The position numbers and the translations under genes were made by a program. A stretch of DNA of 64,000 nt. Origin: Ecdyonurus torrentis. Lineage: Eukaryota; Arthropoda; Insecta; Ephemeroptera; Heptageniidae. The stretch is taken from NCBI GenBank assembly GCA_949318235.1, contig OX439130.1, positions 40,154,835 to 40,218,834 on the forward strand. The letters run 5' to 3'. The notes under the pieces are model-generated. The model searched no databases and had not been told where the DNA came from. It saw nothing but the letters and a program-made list of their open reading frames with translations. Of this stretch, positions 43,008 through 55,953 are shown in pieces. Numbering within the stretch: position 1 is the first letter of the stretch; each line of letters starts with the position of its first letter.

Positions 43008-44745
43008 AATTCTGGGTGGCTGTGAGTATTTAAGGTAATCAAACAGACAATATCGGGAATGAAACTTGTGTATTTTCAATAAAGTAAGACCACAGTGTCA
43101 TACTTATTTTAGAGGTGCCATTTTGTTGGTCACAAAATATATTTAACTATAGGACAATTTCTCCTTGATTAAAAACTTAATGAGTTTTTGAAACAGAGTC
43201 TTATTTTTAGATCGCAATTGACCTGTATAATATAAAACTTAAGAAAAATGATAAAAAAAGAGTCAAAATGTTGTTTCCTTTATGCTAGACAATTGTACCA
43301 CAAAAATGACTGCCCGATCTCAAATTATGCAAGGAGTCTATGTAGGAGACCTAAATACTTACAAATTTGCTCAATATAAAAAATTATAACTTCACATAAA
43401 ATCACGAAGAAGTAAATATTTGAAGTTTAATTTTAAAGAATGTTATACTTAAAATGGTTATGTATTTTTTCTGTTTATAATATTTAACCCTGTTACATCA
43501 CCTCTCACGTATATATAATATATTAAAAATATACATTATGTTAAAATTTGCACTTAATTTTGTAACTCGTGACTCATTACTCTATATATTTAAAGCAGAC
43601 ATCTCATAGTGTAGATTAGATTAATAATCGCATTAATTAAGGTAATTGTAATTACTCAAGCTTGACTGAAAACCAATAATTAATCAAATTTATTTATTAT
43701 AATAATAAAAAAAAAGTAAGATGAGATCATGATTTTTGTTCTCACGATTATCTATTTTAAATTTGCAACAAATCAAACGATGCGCGAACCCATCTTCGTG
43801 TAAAATCTAATTATGATGTTTTAATGCTCAACAATTAATGTTTTTAATGACAAAACAGTTTTTATCTTAAGCTGTCATCTTTAATATAATTAAGATCTAT
43901 ATCTATAAAAGTAAAACTAGATATATTTAACCTTAACAAAAGATTCAAGTTAATTTAGATAAAAAGTTTTGTATAATATACAACAACAAGGCTGAGAAAA
44001 TTTTGATCGACTTTCTTATAAACATGCCCATATAATAAAAACTAGGGGAGACTTCAATTATATGGGGATTCCAGGAAAAATTGTCTTTTAATTAACTTGT
44101 AAGTTTTGTAACTACTGCTTTGATTTTATTATTAAGTAAATTAAAGGTATGATTTTACTTACAGTTAGTACATGAGCAAAAAATAAATAAATAAAACAAT
44201 AAAAAATTAAATAAATATAATTTTCATATATGTTTGAATCTATGAATTTTTTTAATGAGTGGCTTCTAAATTATTCACATTTTCTGCATTTATTTATTTT
44301 GTAAAAATAGCTCATATACTCATACAGCTACTTAGAAATTAGGAATTCAACTTCTCGTAAAAAGGCTTTAATTCCAAACCTCTCGTGCCAGACAAATTCT
44401 GTTTTTCAATTTCAAGCCCACAGTAGCCAAACTTATATTTTATAACTGAATTAAAATTTATACCGCGCGCACTACGTAAATTATTCACTTATTAAAGCAC
44501 TTTAAATTTTTTAAAAATTATTATTTACAGTCGTAATTTATAATATTAAACAATAATTTTAATGATTTATAACTTCTCTATATAATATCAATAGAAATTT
44601 CTTTCATTCAGAGTTTCATATTCACATCACGCATATCAAATGAAGAAGACAAGAAAAATGCTAGTTCATTGATAGTTTCATACACAACGGCATTTTTTAT
44701 TATTTTGTCGTTGTTGAAGTAATGAAAAATTGACTTTGACGAGTT

Positions 44746-44801
44746 TGACACGTGGTTATCCAACAATGGCGTATCCGTGACGTCACCGCCCACACGTGTC
44801 A
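44746..44801. promoter_or_regulatory. E-box pair flanking a CRE
   Basis: TGACACGTG at 44746-44754 and its exact reverse complement CACGTGTCA at 44793-44801 lie on either side of a perfect TGACGTCA at 44778-44785. CACGTG is a bHLH site and TGACGTCA a CREB/ATF site. The symmetrical arrangement within 56 bp in otherwise AT-rich intron suggests an enhancer core, by inference only. Confidence 0.4.
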
Positions 44802-45143
44802 ACCTAAACAATGTACACCGATGCAGTGATGTAGCATAATATTATAATGATTAATATTTTTTTAAATTCAAAAGATATAAGTAACGGTCAATTATATTGT
44901 CTGTTTAATCAATTTTTTGGTTGTTTTATACACCACCATAACTAGATATAAATATATGAAGATAATTTTTATTGACATGGTTTAATAAATATTAATATAA
45001 TCAATTATTATACTATAACACTATAAGCTAAAACATTTTATTAAAAAAAATCAATTACATATTAGGACGTGCAAAAATTATCTTGTTATCTTTTCCATTC
45101 TGCTCTTCAAGTTTATATATAATACTATTATTACTTTCTTTCT

Positions 45144-45150
<7 letters not shown>

Positions 45151-45227
<77 letters not shown>

Positions 45228-45233
45228 TCTCTC
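45151..45233 (+). repeat. (CT)n microsatellite
   Basis: About 41 units with a CCC interruption near the right end. Confidence 0.97.
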
Positions 45234-45566
45234 ATTTTAAATTTTTAATACACTTTATATTAGTACTTTTTTGCTGAAATAAAAATTTTGAGATTTTTTT
45301 TTTTCCTGTAAAACTATAAGTTATAACATTTTTATTACGTTCCATGTCTTTTTTAAATATTAGTTTTAAAGTTAAAAGTTGGAAAAGTAAACAGTTATTG
45401 TGCTTTTCTGCGACTTCATAAAGAGAACTATGTACAGTATATTAAAATTTGCCCAAGTTAATAAAAGTAATATTGCTATATATATATATAATATTGCTAT
45501 ATACTTATCAAGTTTACCCCAACGTTCTACTTTATTTTTGAATTGAAGTTAATGAAAATCGTGCAG

Positions 45567-45571
45567 AGAGA

Positions 45572-45635
<64 letters not shown>
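45567..45635 (+). repeat. (GA)n microsatellite
   Basis: About 30 GA units with AAAG interruptions at the left edge. Confidence 0.95.
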
Positions 45636-45639
<4 letters not shown>

Positions 45640-46292
45640 AAGCACGCAAAATAAATATAAATAACTGAAACTTCTAAAACAAAAATAATAATGCATTACA
45701 ACGGATAGGTAATAATATAATAATATAAAGTGTATGAAACTGATGTACGTACGTTCACGTGCAATACCTATTATATATTATATTGTATAAATATAGAAAT
45801 ATTATTTATACATACGGTTTATATAGCAATATTTTTATGGACCCTGATTTATTAGAAATTTTACAGTCTTTAATTTTATTATATAGCTAACAAATTAGTA
45901 TAACAAAAACCATAAATAACAAAAGTATTAAAGATAAATTTTGTAATGAGGAAGTAAAAACAACAGACGCGGGGACAAAACGTGCGCCTTAGATCGCGAG
46001 GCGAGGTGAACATTATAAATTATCACATCTAATTTACACTTTATATAAGAAGAGAATATATACTAATTTAAATATATCAGAAAGTTTAATTAACATAATT
46101 AGTACATATTAAACTATATTAATTAATAGCTGTAAGATATTTTTTAACGTGTTATCTATCTTCATTTTTTTTTCTTCAGTATACTTTTCTACATACATGA
46201 TTTTATATTTTATAACCTTTGCAATACAGTTCATTATTATAAACACTTTAATTATTCATTGAACTATAGCAGAAGATATATTTGCTGATCAT

Positions 46293-46839
46293 CACGGACA
46301 AAAATAAATGTTACGTAATAATTCTGCAAGCTCAATACAACAACATAATTTAATGCTATATTGTATTGTTGTTTAAAGCCATAGACCACATAAAACAACA
46401 TGTGCTTTTTAATGAATAAACAAGGAATGGGATCTTTAAAACTGATGACAATTTTTACCAGAATGCTAATGTAGCCCCACGAGAGAGCGTGAAAAAACTG
46501 TAAAGTATGCAATTTGCGTGAAAACTCATGTTTATGACGTCAGAAACATGCAAAAACTAGTATGAAAATGTTGTGCGGGTTGCATAAATCGAATATTCGG
46601 ATCACTGCCACGGTTGGGTGTGGAGACAAACTAATGTTATTTATGTACATCCCATCAAGTGTTTTGTGATATAAATGCTTATGTTTTTCTCTGGTCTATT
46701 CCTTTTAAACTACATAATAATATATAGCATAATAGTTTATGTTCAGCACAAGTGTTAATACAAAATAGCAATATTTTTCCTGTATACAATATAGGAAGTA
46801 TTCAATGCAATATAAATTACGTAATTTATTTTTTCCGTG
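46293..46839. mobile_element. 547 bp element with CACGGA / ACGTAAT ends
   Basis: The left end CACGGACAAAAATAAATG followed by TTACGTAAT pairs with the right end ATTACGTAATTTATTTTTTC CGTG. The interior is unrelated between the two halves and non-coding; it holds AACAACATAATTTAATGC and TATTCAATGCAATATAAATT, words also seen at 11595, 58780 and 63430. It is read as a non-autonomous DNA element of a small dispersed family. An ATGACGTCAG lies inside at about 46535. Confidence 0.6.
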
Positions 46840-47840
46840 TATTACTTAAAAAAAAGTAAATAAACGATGTTCTAACAAGTTTCAGTATTCTGTTCTAAAA
46901 TGTTTGACGCCATCATACTGTAATACCACTCATTGTATAATTATAAAACAAATAAGTAATAAATATGAAGTCTAATTCTCATCAAGATTTTATTAGGCAA
47001 TCATTAACACAGGTGGTAAAGTAAAGTGTATGATATATTTATATATGACATATAATTTTAGTAATTGGCAGTTAATTTATTTAATTTTAAAGTTATATTA
47101 ATTTAACGATTTTTATATACGTTTGATTCCAGTAACGTATCGATTAATTTAAGTATTTTCCATAATATAATACATAAAATAATTTTTTATCTCACTATTA
47201 ATTTTTGTCTATGTAAAATAAGCTATAAATTATGAATATTTTATACAATAAAAATATAGTGTAAATTATATATACGAAAATCAGAATTAATGAAGACAAT
47301 ATTGTTATAAACAAGGCATGAAATTAAAGGAAATTGAATTTACTGAAGCATTAATAAAACACAGTTAAATAACAATATTTATATATGTACCGCTATTTTA
47401 TGTATAACAAGTATTCGATCATTTTCTGATTATCGTATTTATATATTAAGTTAATTTCCATAAACTATACATGATTGTATATAATATAGATAGATAATAA
47501 AGTACCATGAAAATAATGAAGAAAATTAATATAATCATAATATAAGTAATATTTTATATTAAATTAAGGATGCTTTGAATATACATAAAATTATCTAAAA
47601 TTCAAAATTATAATTTCCTTTCTGTTACAAACATTCTGTAGTTTATAGGAAATTTAATTATTATTTTATGTTTCATTATTTATCTTTGACTATATTATAC
47701 TGTATAGTGTTGCGGTTATTTTCTAGCTGCTTTTTTTTTTTATTATTGTATTTTCTGTATAAGTTGTTGAAATCTTGATGTACATGTATATCTCTAACTA
47801 GAAAACTAAAATGTTATGTCTTTTTATCTTACATGCTCGT

Positions 47841-47966
<126 letters not shown>

Positions 47967-48511
47967 CCTCTGGAATTCGCCACACCGCGATACTTTTGTT
48001 CATTGGAAAAAAAAAACTTCTTCTCCACCCTAAGGCCACATTCATTTCGTCACTCTCTCGCTATAAAATTTCTATCTTTAGTAATCGACGTGACTAATGT
48101 TAATCATCGCCTGCTTGCCTGCCTGCTTCACTCGCTATATATGACGGGTCATCAAGTCGTATCTTGTCCTCACACACATAAATATGCTATTATTACCAAA
48201 GTGTCTCGTGCATAGCAAATGGTTTGTTATCCATCTCGTTATTGTATGCAGGATTCAAGGAAATTATAATTCAAAATTTGAGTGAGTTAAATAATATCGA
48301 CTTTTGTGTATTGATAAATATATCATTTAACCAAAACTATGGTTAAAAAAGAAACCAAAAATGTTTGTTAATACTTTTTTATGTAAAGAAAAAAAAAATG
48401 ACTTGTACAGTATGTGTCATTTTAATTTCTCCGTTGTAACTGCAGTACTTTTCTCAAAAGGATAGTCGCGCAATGATAATTAAAATATTGGAAATGGAGT
48501 GGGGGTCTGCT

Positions 48512-48577
<66 letters not shown>
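48512..48577 (+). repeat. (CT)n microsatellite
   Basis: About 33 units. Confidence 0.97.
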
Positions 48578-48581
<4 letters not shown>

Positions 48582-51500
48582 GTTTGGTTTCAATACATCA
48601 ACGGTAATAAGCAAAAGAAATTATGAATGACAATATCATTTTAATCAGCTACTATGTAACATATGTTATTGTTATTGGTTTTTTCTTTATTATTAAAGTT
48701 AATGGTTTTTAACTTTGATTTGAAAATATCTATAGATTAACTTACAATATATTATATAGACCTGCAGCAGAACCTAATAATTTTATAAATGAAGCTCGAT
48801 TGAAGCTGAATTTCTTAAATGTTGGTATTCGCAAATTCCATATTCCAAGAAAAAAAAAATGATGCGACCAACCGACGCCCCCGGGATACCAGGGCCTCGG
48901 ACCAACTCTTTGATTATTGGAAAGGTTGGCGCACTATCAATTAAAAATACTGCAATAAAAATAAAAAAAAAAAAGAAAAAGAAAAGAAAGAAAGAAAGAA
49001 AGAAATAAAAAAGTCCATACAAAACCACTTTATTTCTGTATATTTTTTAAATCAAAAATACAATTAAAAGCATGAAGCAGGTATGCTGTTCTACCACAAT
49101 ATGAACAACGATCATGCAGGTAAATAAATTGAGAGCTAGAGATGGAGAAAAGATAACAAAATAAAAATAATACTCCGCACGAAGCAATAATGCACTGTAT
49201 GCTGCATCAGAGTATATTAATACAAACTTTATCTCGCACTTAACTTTGATGCAGCCAAGTTTATCTCATAGACGGCGCCGTCAACCGTAACTCCACCTTC
49301 ATTTTGATTGTACCAATTAATTTCACGTGCGGACAAATTAATGATTTCAATTTTATTTTCTCTGATAATAATTTTTATTGTATTTTTATTTATTATTTTT
49401 ATTTTTAATAATAAAAATTACTTGGTGTAATCAATTTATGTAGATCAAATAAAGAATTAATTTATTCGTAATTTAATAGTTATTTGTATAAGATTGTTAA
49501 TTCAACGGTACTTTTTTATTATGTCAACTTTTATATACATATTTTTTTAATTTATTTTATGTTATGGAATGTTATATTTATGCTATGATATTTTAATCAG
49601 CAAGATCTTAAAGCTACTGTTTACTACGTAAATAAATTGTCACAGTTAATAATGTGTGTCTATATGAATGGAATTCAATTATTGAATAAAAGTAACTTGA
49701 CTTGTGGGTTAAATGTAACTTATTTATATAATTTGAGTTAACAAATGTTTAATACTTAACAAAAGCAAAAAAATTGAATATTTGCATGAATGAAATTAAT
49801 AAATCGTTATACACATTAAGGCGGGAAACCAGCTACTGCTGGATTTGACTATGAAATTGTATATTAGAAAGAAAAATCTGACATTTGGCATAGGATAAGG
49901 TATCTTCAAAATGTAAAAAAAAAAAAAAAAAAAAACAGGTCACCATGTCAGATATTAAATTATGATTTTTAAAATTTTAGTCCCATAAGAGCCCATATTA
50001 ATTTTAATAAGTATTTTCTCTCTTGTCTGATGGTTACGAGTTCTGAAAATGTTATCATATAATAATAATAATAATAATAATAAAACTTAATTTTAGGCGC
50101 ATACAGGGCTTTTTCAACCCTATGTATTATGAACCTTGGCTATATAAAATGCCAATATAATTATACAAATAATAACACATTTTGATAAACATAAAACAAC
50201 AATTTACCAGATTTTAGGTGTACACTTTACCAAATTATTTAATTCATACTAGCTCAATGCAGATACTAGAACCATTGATACTCAAAACTTTGAGAAATGA
50301 AACAAAACATTGTTAAAAGAGCAAGAAAATATTAAGAAAATATAAACACAAAATTAAAATCTAGGTGTTAAATAACGAGCTAGTAGTTTTTTCTCAACAG
50401 TATTTTTAAATATACTTTTAAATTAATATAGGTAGCTATTAATATAATATTAACTTTCAAATGACATCATCAAGATTCGAAGTTTTCTTGTTAGATTTGG
50501 AGTCCTCTATTATACAACCCCAATAAAGAAATGTAACATTTTTAAGTTGCATATCAAAGCTTCTTCAACAAAATAGGATGTTGTTGGTTGTTTTCTGAGT
50601 TACTGTGTTTAATAACAGCAATTTTGCAGTCATGCTTTACTTTTTTAATGGAGAAAAAAAATCTTCTCTGTACAGCATAATTCCGTCACCATACTTCCGT
50701 TCATTACTCTCTTTTTCAGTAAAAAAAATTCAGTTTTCATTTACATAATTCAGTTTTATTACTATTATTTTACCGATGTAAATCCCCGTGTGCATCTTAT
50801 CATGTTAAATTTTGTATGTATATAATTTCAATAGCAAAATCAATATGAATGCTTAAAAAAATGTCAGTGTTTATACTTGTAGATTAAAATCCAACAGTAA
50901 AAGTGCCCTTAAAACTAAGCAAACATTACATAAAAAATGTTCATGTACTTTGCTATATATATAAAAAAAAATTTAATCAAATAAGTTACCACGTCGTATA
51001 CTAAATTTTAAAAAGAAAAATATTTTTACAACTGATATTGACTTAGATTAAAAAAAAAATTATATTTTCACAGGTATTTTATGAAGTAGGTGTATGTATG
51101 TATATGTGAATACATTTGAGTACTATATAATCCCACCACCCTCTACATACACCCCAAATTCCTTTCATAACGTGTTGTATGTTATTGTATGAATAAAAAA
51201 AAAAAAAAAAAAAATCCTCCCCTATCACGCGTGCTTTTGATGAAAGAAAAATAATCAAAAGATGACGCTGTTTTGTATACATGGTTGGATTTAGAAAGTG
51301 TGTGCGAATATGTTGTGTATATCTGCAATGGTGCGATAAATCCGTATATCTCTCTTTGATTTTCACCGCGTGTGTCTCCACCCCCTCTTCCCCCCCTCTC
51401 TCCCTAAATATAATGTGACGTCGTGAAGCAATCTTGTAATGCATCTTTATATCAGCTCTATAAATAATTATTTATATATTAGTAACGATGATCAAAAGAT

Positions 51501-52753
51501 TTTTTTTTTAATTATAATCATTAATTTCTGATTATTAAAAATTGATTATTGTGTTCGTGATATTATTTATTTTATTGAATTCTGCTGATACTTTTTATAA
51601 TAGAGGATAAATATATGTATTTTAATTTGCGAATAACAATATACTGCCTTGGAATAAGAAGCACCTCGTTTACAACACTATGAAAAGAAAAGAAAATCAA
51701 TAAAAATGCATTTTTTGAAAGCATTTGTATTGAAAAAAAAAACATAAACCATGAATGCAAACTGGTCAAAAGCAAATTCGGCTTTTTGCTGCAAAGTGGC
51801 CAATTGCAGATTCGCCCTTTGGCCGCAGCCACATCGATATAATATATTATAATGTGTGTGTGAGTGTGTGTGTGTGCTGATATATGATTTAGATGTTTAA
51901 TATGAATTTATGAATTAATGATGCGTATATTTCATTTTATTTTTATATAATATATTACAAAGACTATAACAGTAACTATATCTTTATATTTCCAATCTAT
52001 ACTAATATGGTAGTTATTATACAATAATATATTACTTAAATAAAATTCGACAACAAATTTTCTTTTAATATGATATCTATATATTAATTTTTTTTTATAC
52101 ATATAATAACAAATAGACTTGGCAATACTATAAAATACAAAAACACGTTTAATAATTCAAATCTAACAGTTTATCCCAATGACAAATCTTTTAATAATGC
52201 AAATAAAATACTTTATAATAAAAATTAATTTGTTATCATAAATATAAAATATATATAAAATGTTATTTAAATTTAAAATATTTTGATGTTTAAATTATTT
52301 GTATGTAGAAAGCAGGATGGTAATCTTCAAAATGTTGAAACATTACACAAAACTTTATGAGGTTATTACTTTTTATTTGTTTTTATGTTTCAAAATTAGC
52401 TACTTAACTTTTTTTTAGATTTAAATGTGATAAAATTTTCATTCATATATAAAGTTTGTTTTCATAATTTTGCCTGGACCACATTATGTTTTTGTTCTTT
52501 TTGTAATGAAATTACTGCAGTATTGAAACAAATGTTCTATAAACTTATTTGATTTAGACAACTCTAGGCATTTGTCCAATGTCTTACAAAATTATTAACA
52601 AATAACGCTCGTATTTTTTTTTTTATTTAACTACACCGTGTTCAATGAAGCGAATCTTATATTTTTATTCAATAAATCTACAATTTATATTATTTGTTTT
52701 AACGAGTACAGCTCAATACGTTATATTTTTAGTTCGATGAAATAGTTATATAT

Positions 52754-52759
<6 letters not shown>

Positions 52760-52819
<60 letters not shown>
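52760..52819 (+). repeat. (TA)n microsatellite
   Basis: About 30 units. Confidence 0.95.
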
Positions 52820-52824
<5 letters not shown>

Positions 52825-54979
52825 TTTTATTTTATATTTCGCTATTATAATTGATCCCGCTGCTTTGTGTTTCTTTGAATGACATATAAATGAGAGAGAT
52901 TTTGTTTGAATTAAATGTAGTGCTTATTGTATTACTATGAGTGTAAGATTTTAATGAGGGATGCACTCAATTGTAAGTTATCCCACGCTCTTCGCACGTG
53001 TTTTTTTTTCCTTCTCTCTCTTTGTTGCAATGACGTGTTTATGTATTATGACTTCACTAACCCGAGATACATATAAACTTGCTCACAATCTATATTATTG
53101 AGTACCTATTTAGTGGTATGTATGTATATGCTCCAATATATAAGAATATGTATTTCACTTTTTTTAATGAGCCATATGATTGTAAAAAATAAAAGATAGA
53201 TTTTTTTTTTTACTGTGTATTTTTTTGAAATAAAATATTTTAATGAGCGTTTCGTTAAAAATATGACTTTTAAATCGTAAAATAATAATATTGTAGTATG
53301 ACCTTTTAGGTGCATGAAATTGCAATCGTACAGAGGTTTTATTACACCCAAGAATATATATGCATTTAATTTTTATTATATAGCTGTTACAAGCATACAT
53401 TATTAAAAAAAAAAAAAAAAAGATAAATAATTTCCTGCCATGTTTTTTAATATTTCAAATTAACTCAACATTATATAAATTATTTTTTAAGACCTTATTT
53501 TTCAGTTACTGTATATAATAACTTAAAAAGGATATTGTAACCTTAAATTTTTTGTTCCAGATTTATAAAGAAACTTTATTCTAATTTTAAAATGAAATTC
53601 GATCTATATTTCAAAATATCTATACAGTTCTTCGCATCACATCAGTTATGCAATAATTATGAAATTGTTATAACAAAAATGATAATCAAATGTGTAGGTT
53701 TGATGTTAGATATTAAAATTCAAAGATGTGAGAAATTAGGCACCTATTGACCGCGTTAATACAAGAGTATTAAAATGCCATTTTTTTTTCCTTCTCGATT
53801 TATTTACTACAAGTTTAATATCAGCTCCATTACACGTAATTGCTAATTTTAAGCGAAGAAAATTTGATATGTACAAAAAAAAACTGGATTATTGATCATA
53901 TTTTATGTACAACCTATCGATCGAAGAAAAAATAAATAAATATAAACGATTCCACTTTCTAGTTTATGTAAATTTTAATAATTAATATTAAAATATATTT
54001 ATCAAGTCTTTATTACTATTAATTGTAGTTTACGAAATAAATATATATAAAAAATGATTTATTTTACTTTAAAAAAAATTAAATTCTTAACATATGCAAA
54101 AAGGAAGTCGCACAGTAAATTTAAAGACAATTTTTTAAAACACTTTTTTAGTATTTGATACTTTTTGAAGTAGCGGTGTCATAAGAAAATGATTTTATTA
54201 CTTAATATTATATGATTTTAATGTCTTTAAGTTTTTCATTGATACGTAGACTAGTTAACCTTCATTATATATTATTATATTTTTAAATTAAATCAGGTTT
54301 TGAATGATTTTTATTTTCACGCGTCTTAATAAATTTCCATAAAAATAAAATACAAGTCTGAGAATTTTATTTTTCTTAATATAATAATGATATTAAAAAA
54401 AATGGTATTTATGTTCTTTGACGTCAAATAATTTCATTATTACGACACTAAAAGTGTTAAATAACGGCAAAAACGTGTTAATATGCCAAAGATTAATATC
54501 ATAAAAAAAAGTATAGAAAATTTAATTTAAGTACTTAATTTTTATTGTAATTTTCTTTCAATTCTATGAACACCAATTAAAGATTCGCTTTACTCTTATA
54601 AAAATTGATAAATTAAGATGCCTTTTTATATTATAAGTAAGCGATAAAAGTTTTAGAGTCAAAGGTAATCATTGTAAAAGTTTTAAGTGAAGTGAATATT
54701 TCCTGAGTTATAAAAATTCACTTACATTAATTAATAATTTTTATACAACGATAGTGTTGGCTATTTTATGGTATATTGGTTAAGCTATGTTATGTTCTGT
54801 TTAATTGTATTGGGAATGACCAATAGATATCGTCTGATTGATTTATAGGTACATTGTAGATTTGATTTAGCTCATTAAATAGAATTATTTGATCTGTATA
54901 CGTATACAAATAAATTACTAGTGTATTCTAAATTATTATTATTTTTTAATTATTTTAATGTTATTATATTTTATTTTAG

Positions 54980-55308
54980 ATGGGTGTCGAATATGTACAG
55001 TACGGTCCGACTCCACGCACCACTCGTACTGCGGCGCTAACATCGCATACTGGTGCTCGGAGCGGGGAACGTTCAAGTGGCATAAGTAGTTGCTCTCGCG
55101 GCGAGAGTGGCCTCGCAGTTCTTGATCCAGCGTCTTTACGTTCCTCCGCGATGAACGGAGACGTGTTTTCATCACGACATCGACATGTGGACCATTCGAA
55201 ATACTCCATGCATCATGGTGTAGTGCCTCACAACCCTCTGGTACACGGAGCTATCGTCCATAATGCATCTGTAGCCCAGTCATCCACAGCAGCAGCGTTT
55301 TTTGCAAG
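54980..55308 (+). CDS. Internal exon of the same unrecognised gene
   Basis: A 329 bp GC-rich, stop-free segment starting right after TTATTTTAG and ending AAG|GTACGT. It reads ATG first (MGVEYVQYGPTPRTTRTAAL), then a Ser/Arg/Gly-rich part (SGERSSGISSCSRGES), LAVLDPASLRSSAMNGDVF, a His-rich part (SSRHRHVDHSKYSMHHGVV), and VHGAIVHNASVAQSSTAAAF, closing with FFA and two bases of the next codon (phase 2). The entry phase 0 matches the donor at 21327. The opening ATG need not be a start, since it sits directly at the splice acceptor. There is no membrane segment or known domain; low complexity and possible phosphorylation-type serine clusters suggest a disordered, perhaps cytoplasmic, region. The opposite-strand reading frames over it are shadows. 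I do not recognise the protein. Confidence 0.8.
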
Positions 55309-55894
55309 GTACGTGAGTGATTGATTACATATTATGTCATACATGGTGTAATTTAGTGCCTCTGTCTTGTGTATCCTAGATTTTTTTTTTTTTTTTTTTT
55401 TTTTAAGAAGTTTTAATTTTCAAGGCTATGAATATATAAAATGTGCGCTTACTGATGTGTGAACAACTCATTCTAATTATAAGAGGATTCAAATTATGTA
55501 AATGTCAGATTTAAAAATGTCAAAATTGGAATTCAATATTGATCTCGATACGGTTTATAGATTATATGGCTGATTGATTTTTAGTAAAGTTATAAACTTT
55601 TATGTTTTCATTTCTCGCAATTTAAAAGTGTTATCTAATCAATCTCTGATTCATCGAAAATGATGCAATAGTTTAAGCATAGAAAAATGTCTATATATTA
55701 TATATAATAATAATTTGATTGAATTATTCATGACATATATTTTTCTCAAAAACAACAACAACAACAACAAAAATGATCATTTTATAGATTTATTTTGAAA
55801 TAAGCTATTGTATTAAAAAATAATAGGTTTTTGGAAGAAATTTTTGTGTTGATTTACATAAATTAGAATGTGATTATCTAAAAACAACTTGCAA

Positions 55895-55953
<59 letters not shown>

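Noticed and set aside
51079..51444. 121-codon minus-strand frame
   Set aside because: Contains a poly-Phe run from a poly-A tract and a pyrimidine tract translation; no domain or splice support.
54939..55209. Two minus-strand frames of 77 and 78 codons
   Set aside because: Shadows of the + strand exon; they run past its boundaries into intron and have no matching splice sites on the minus strand.
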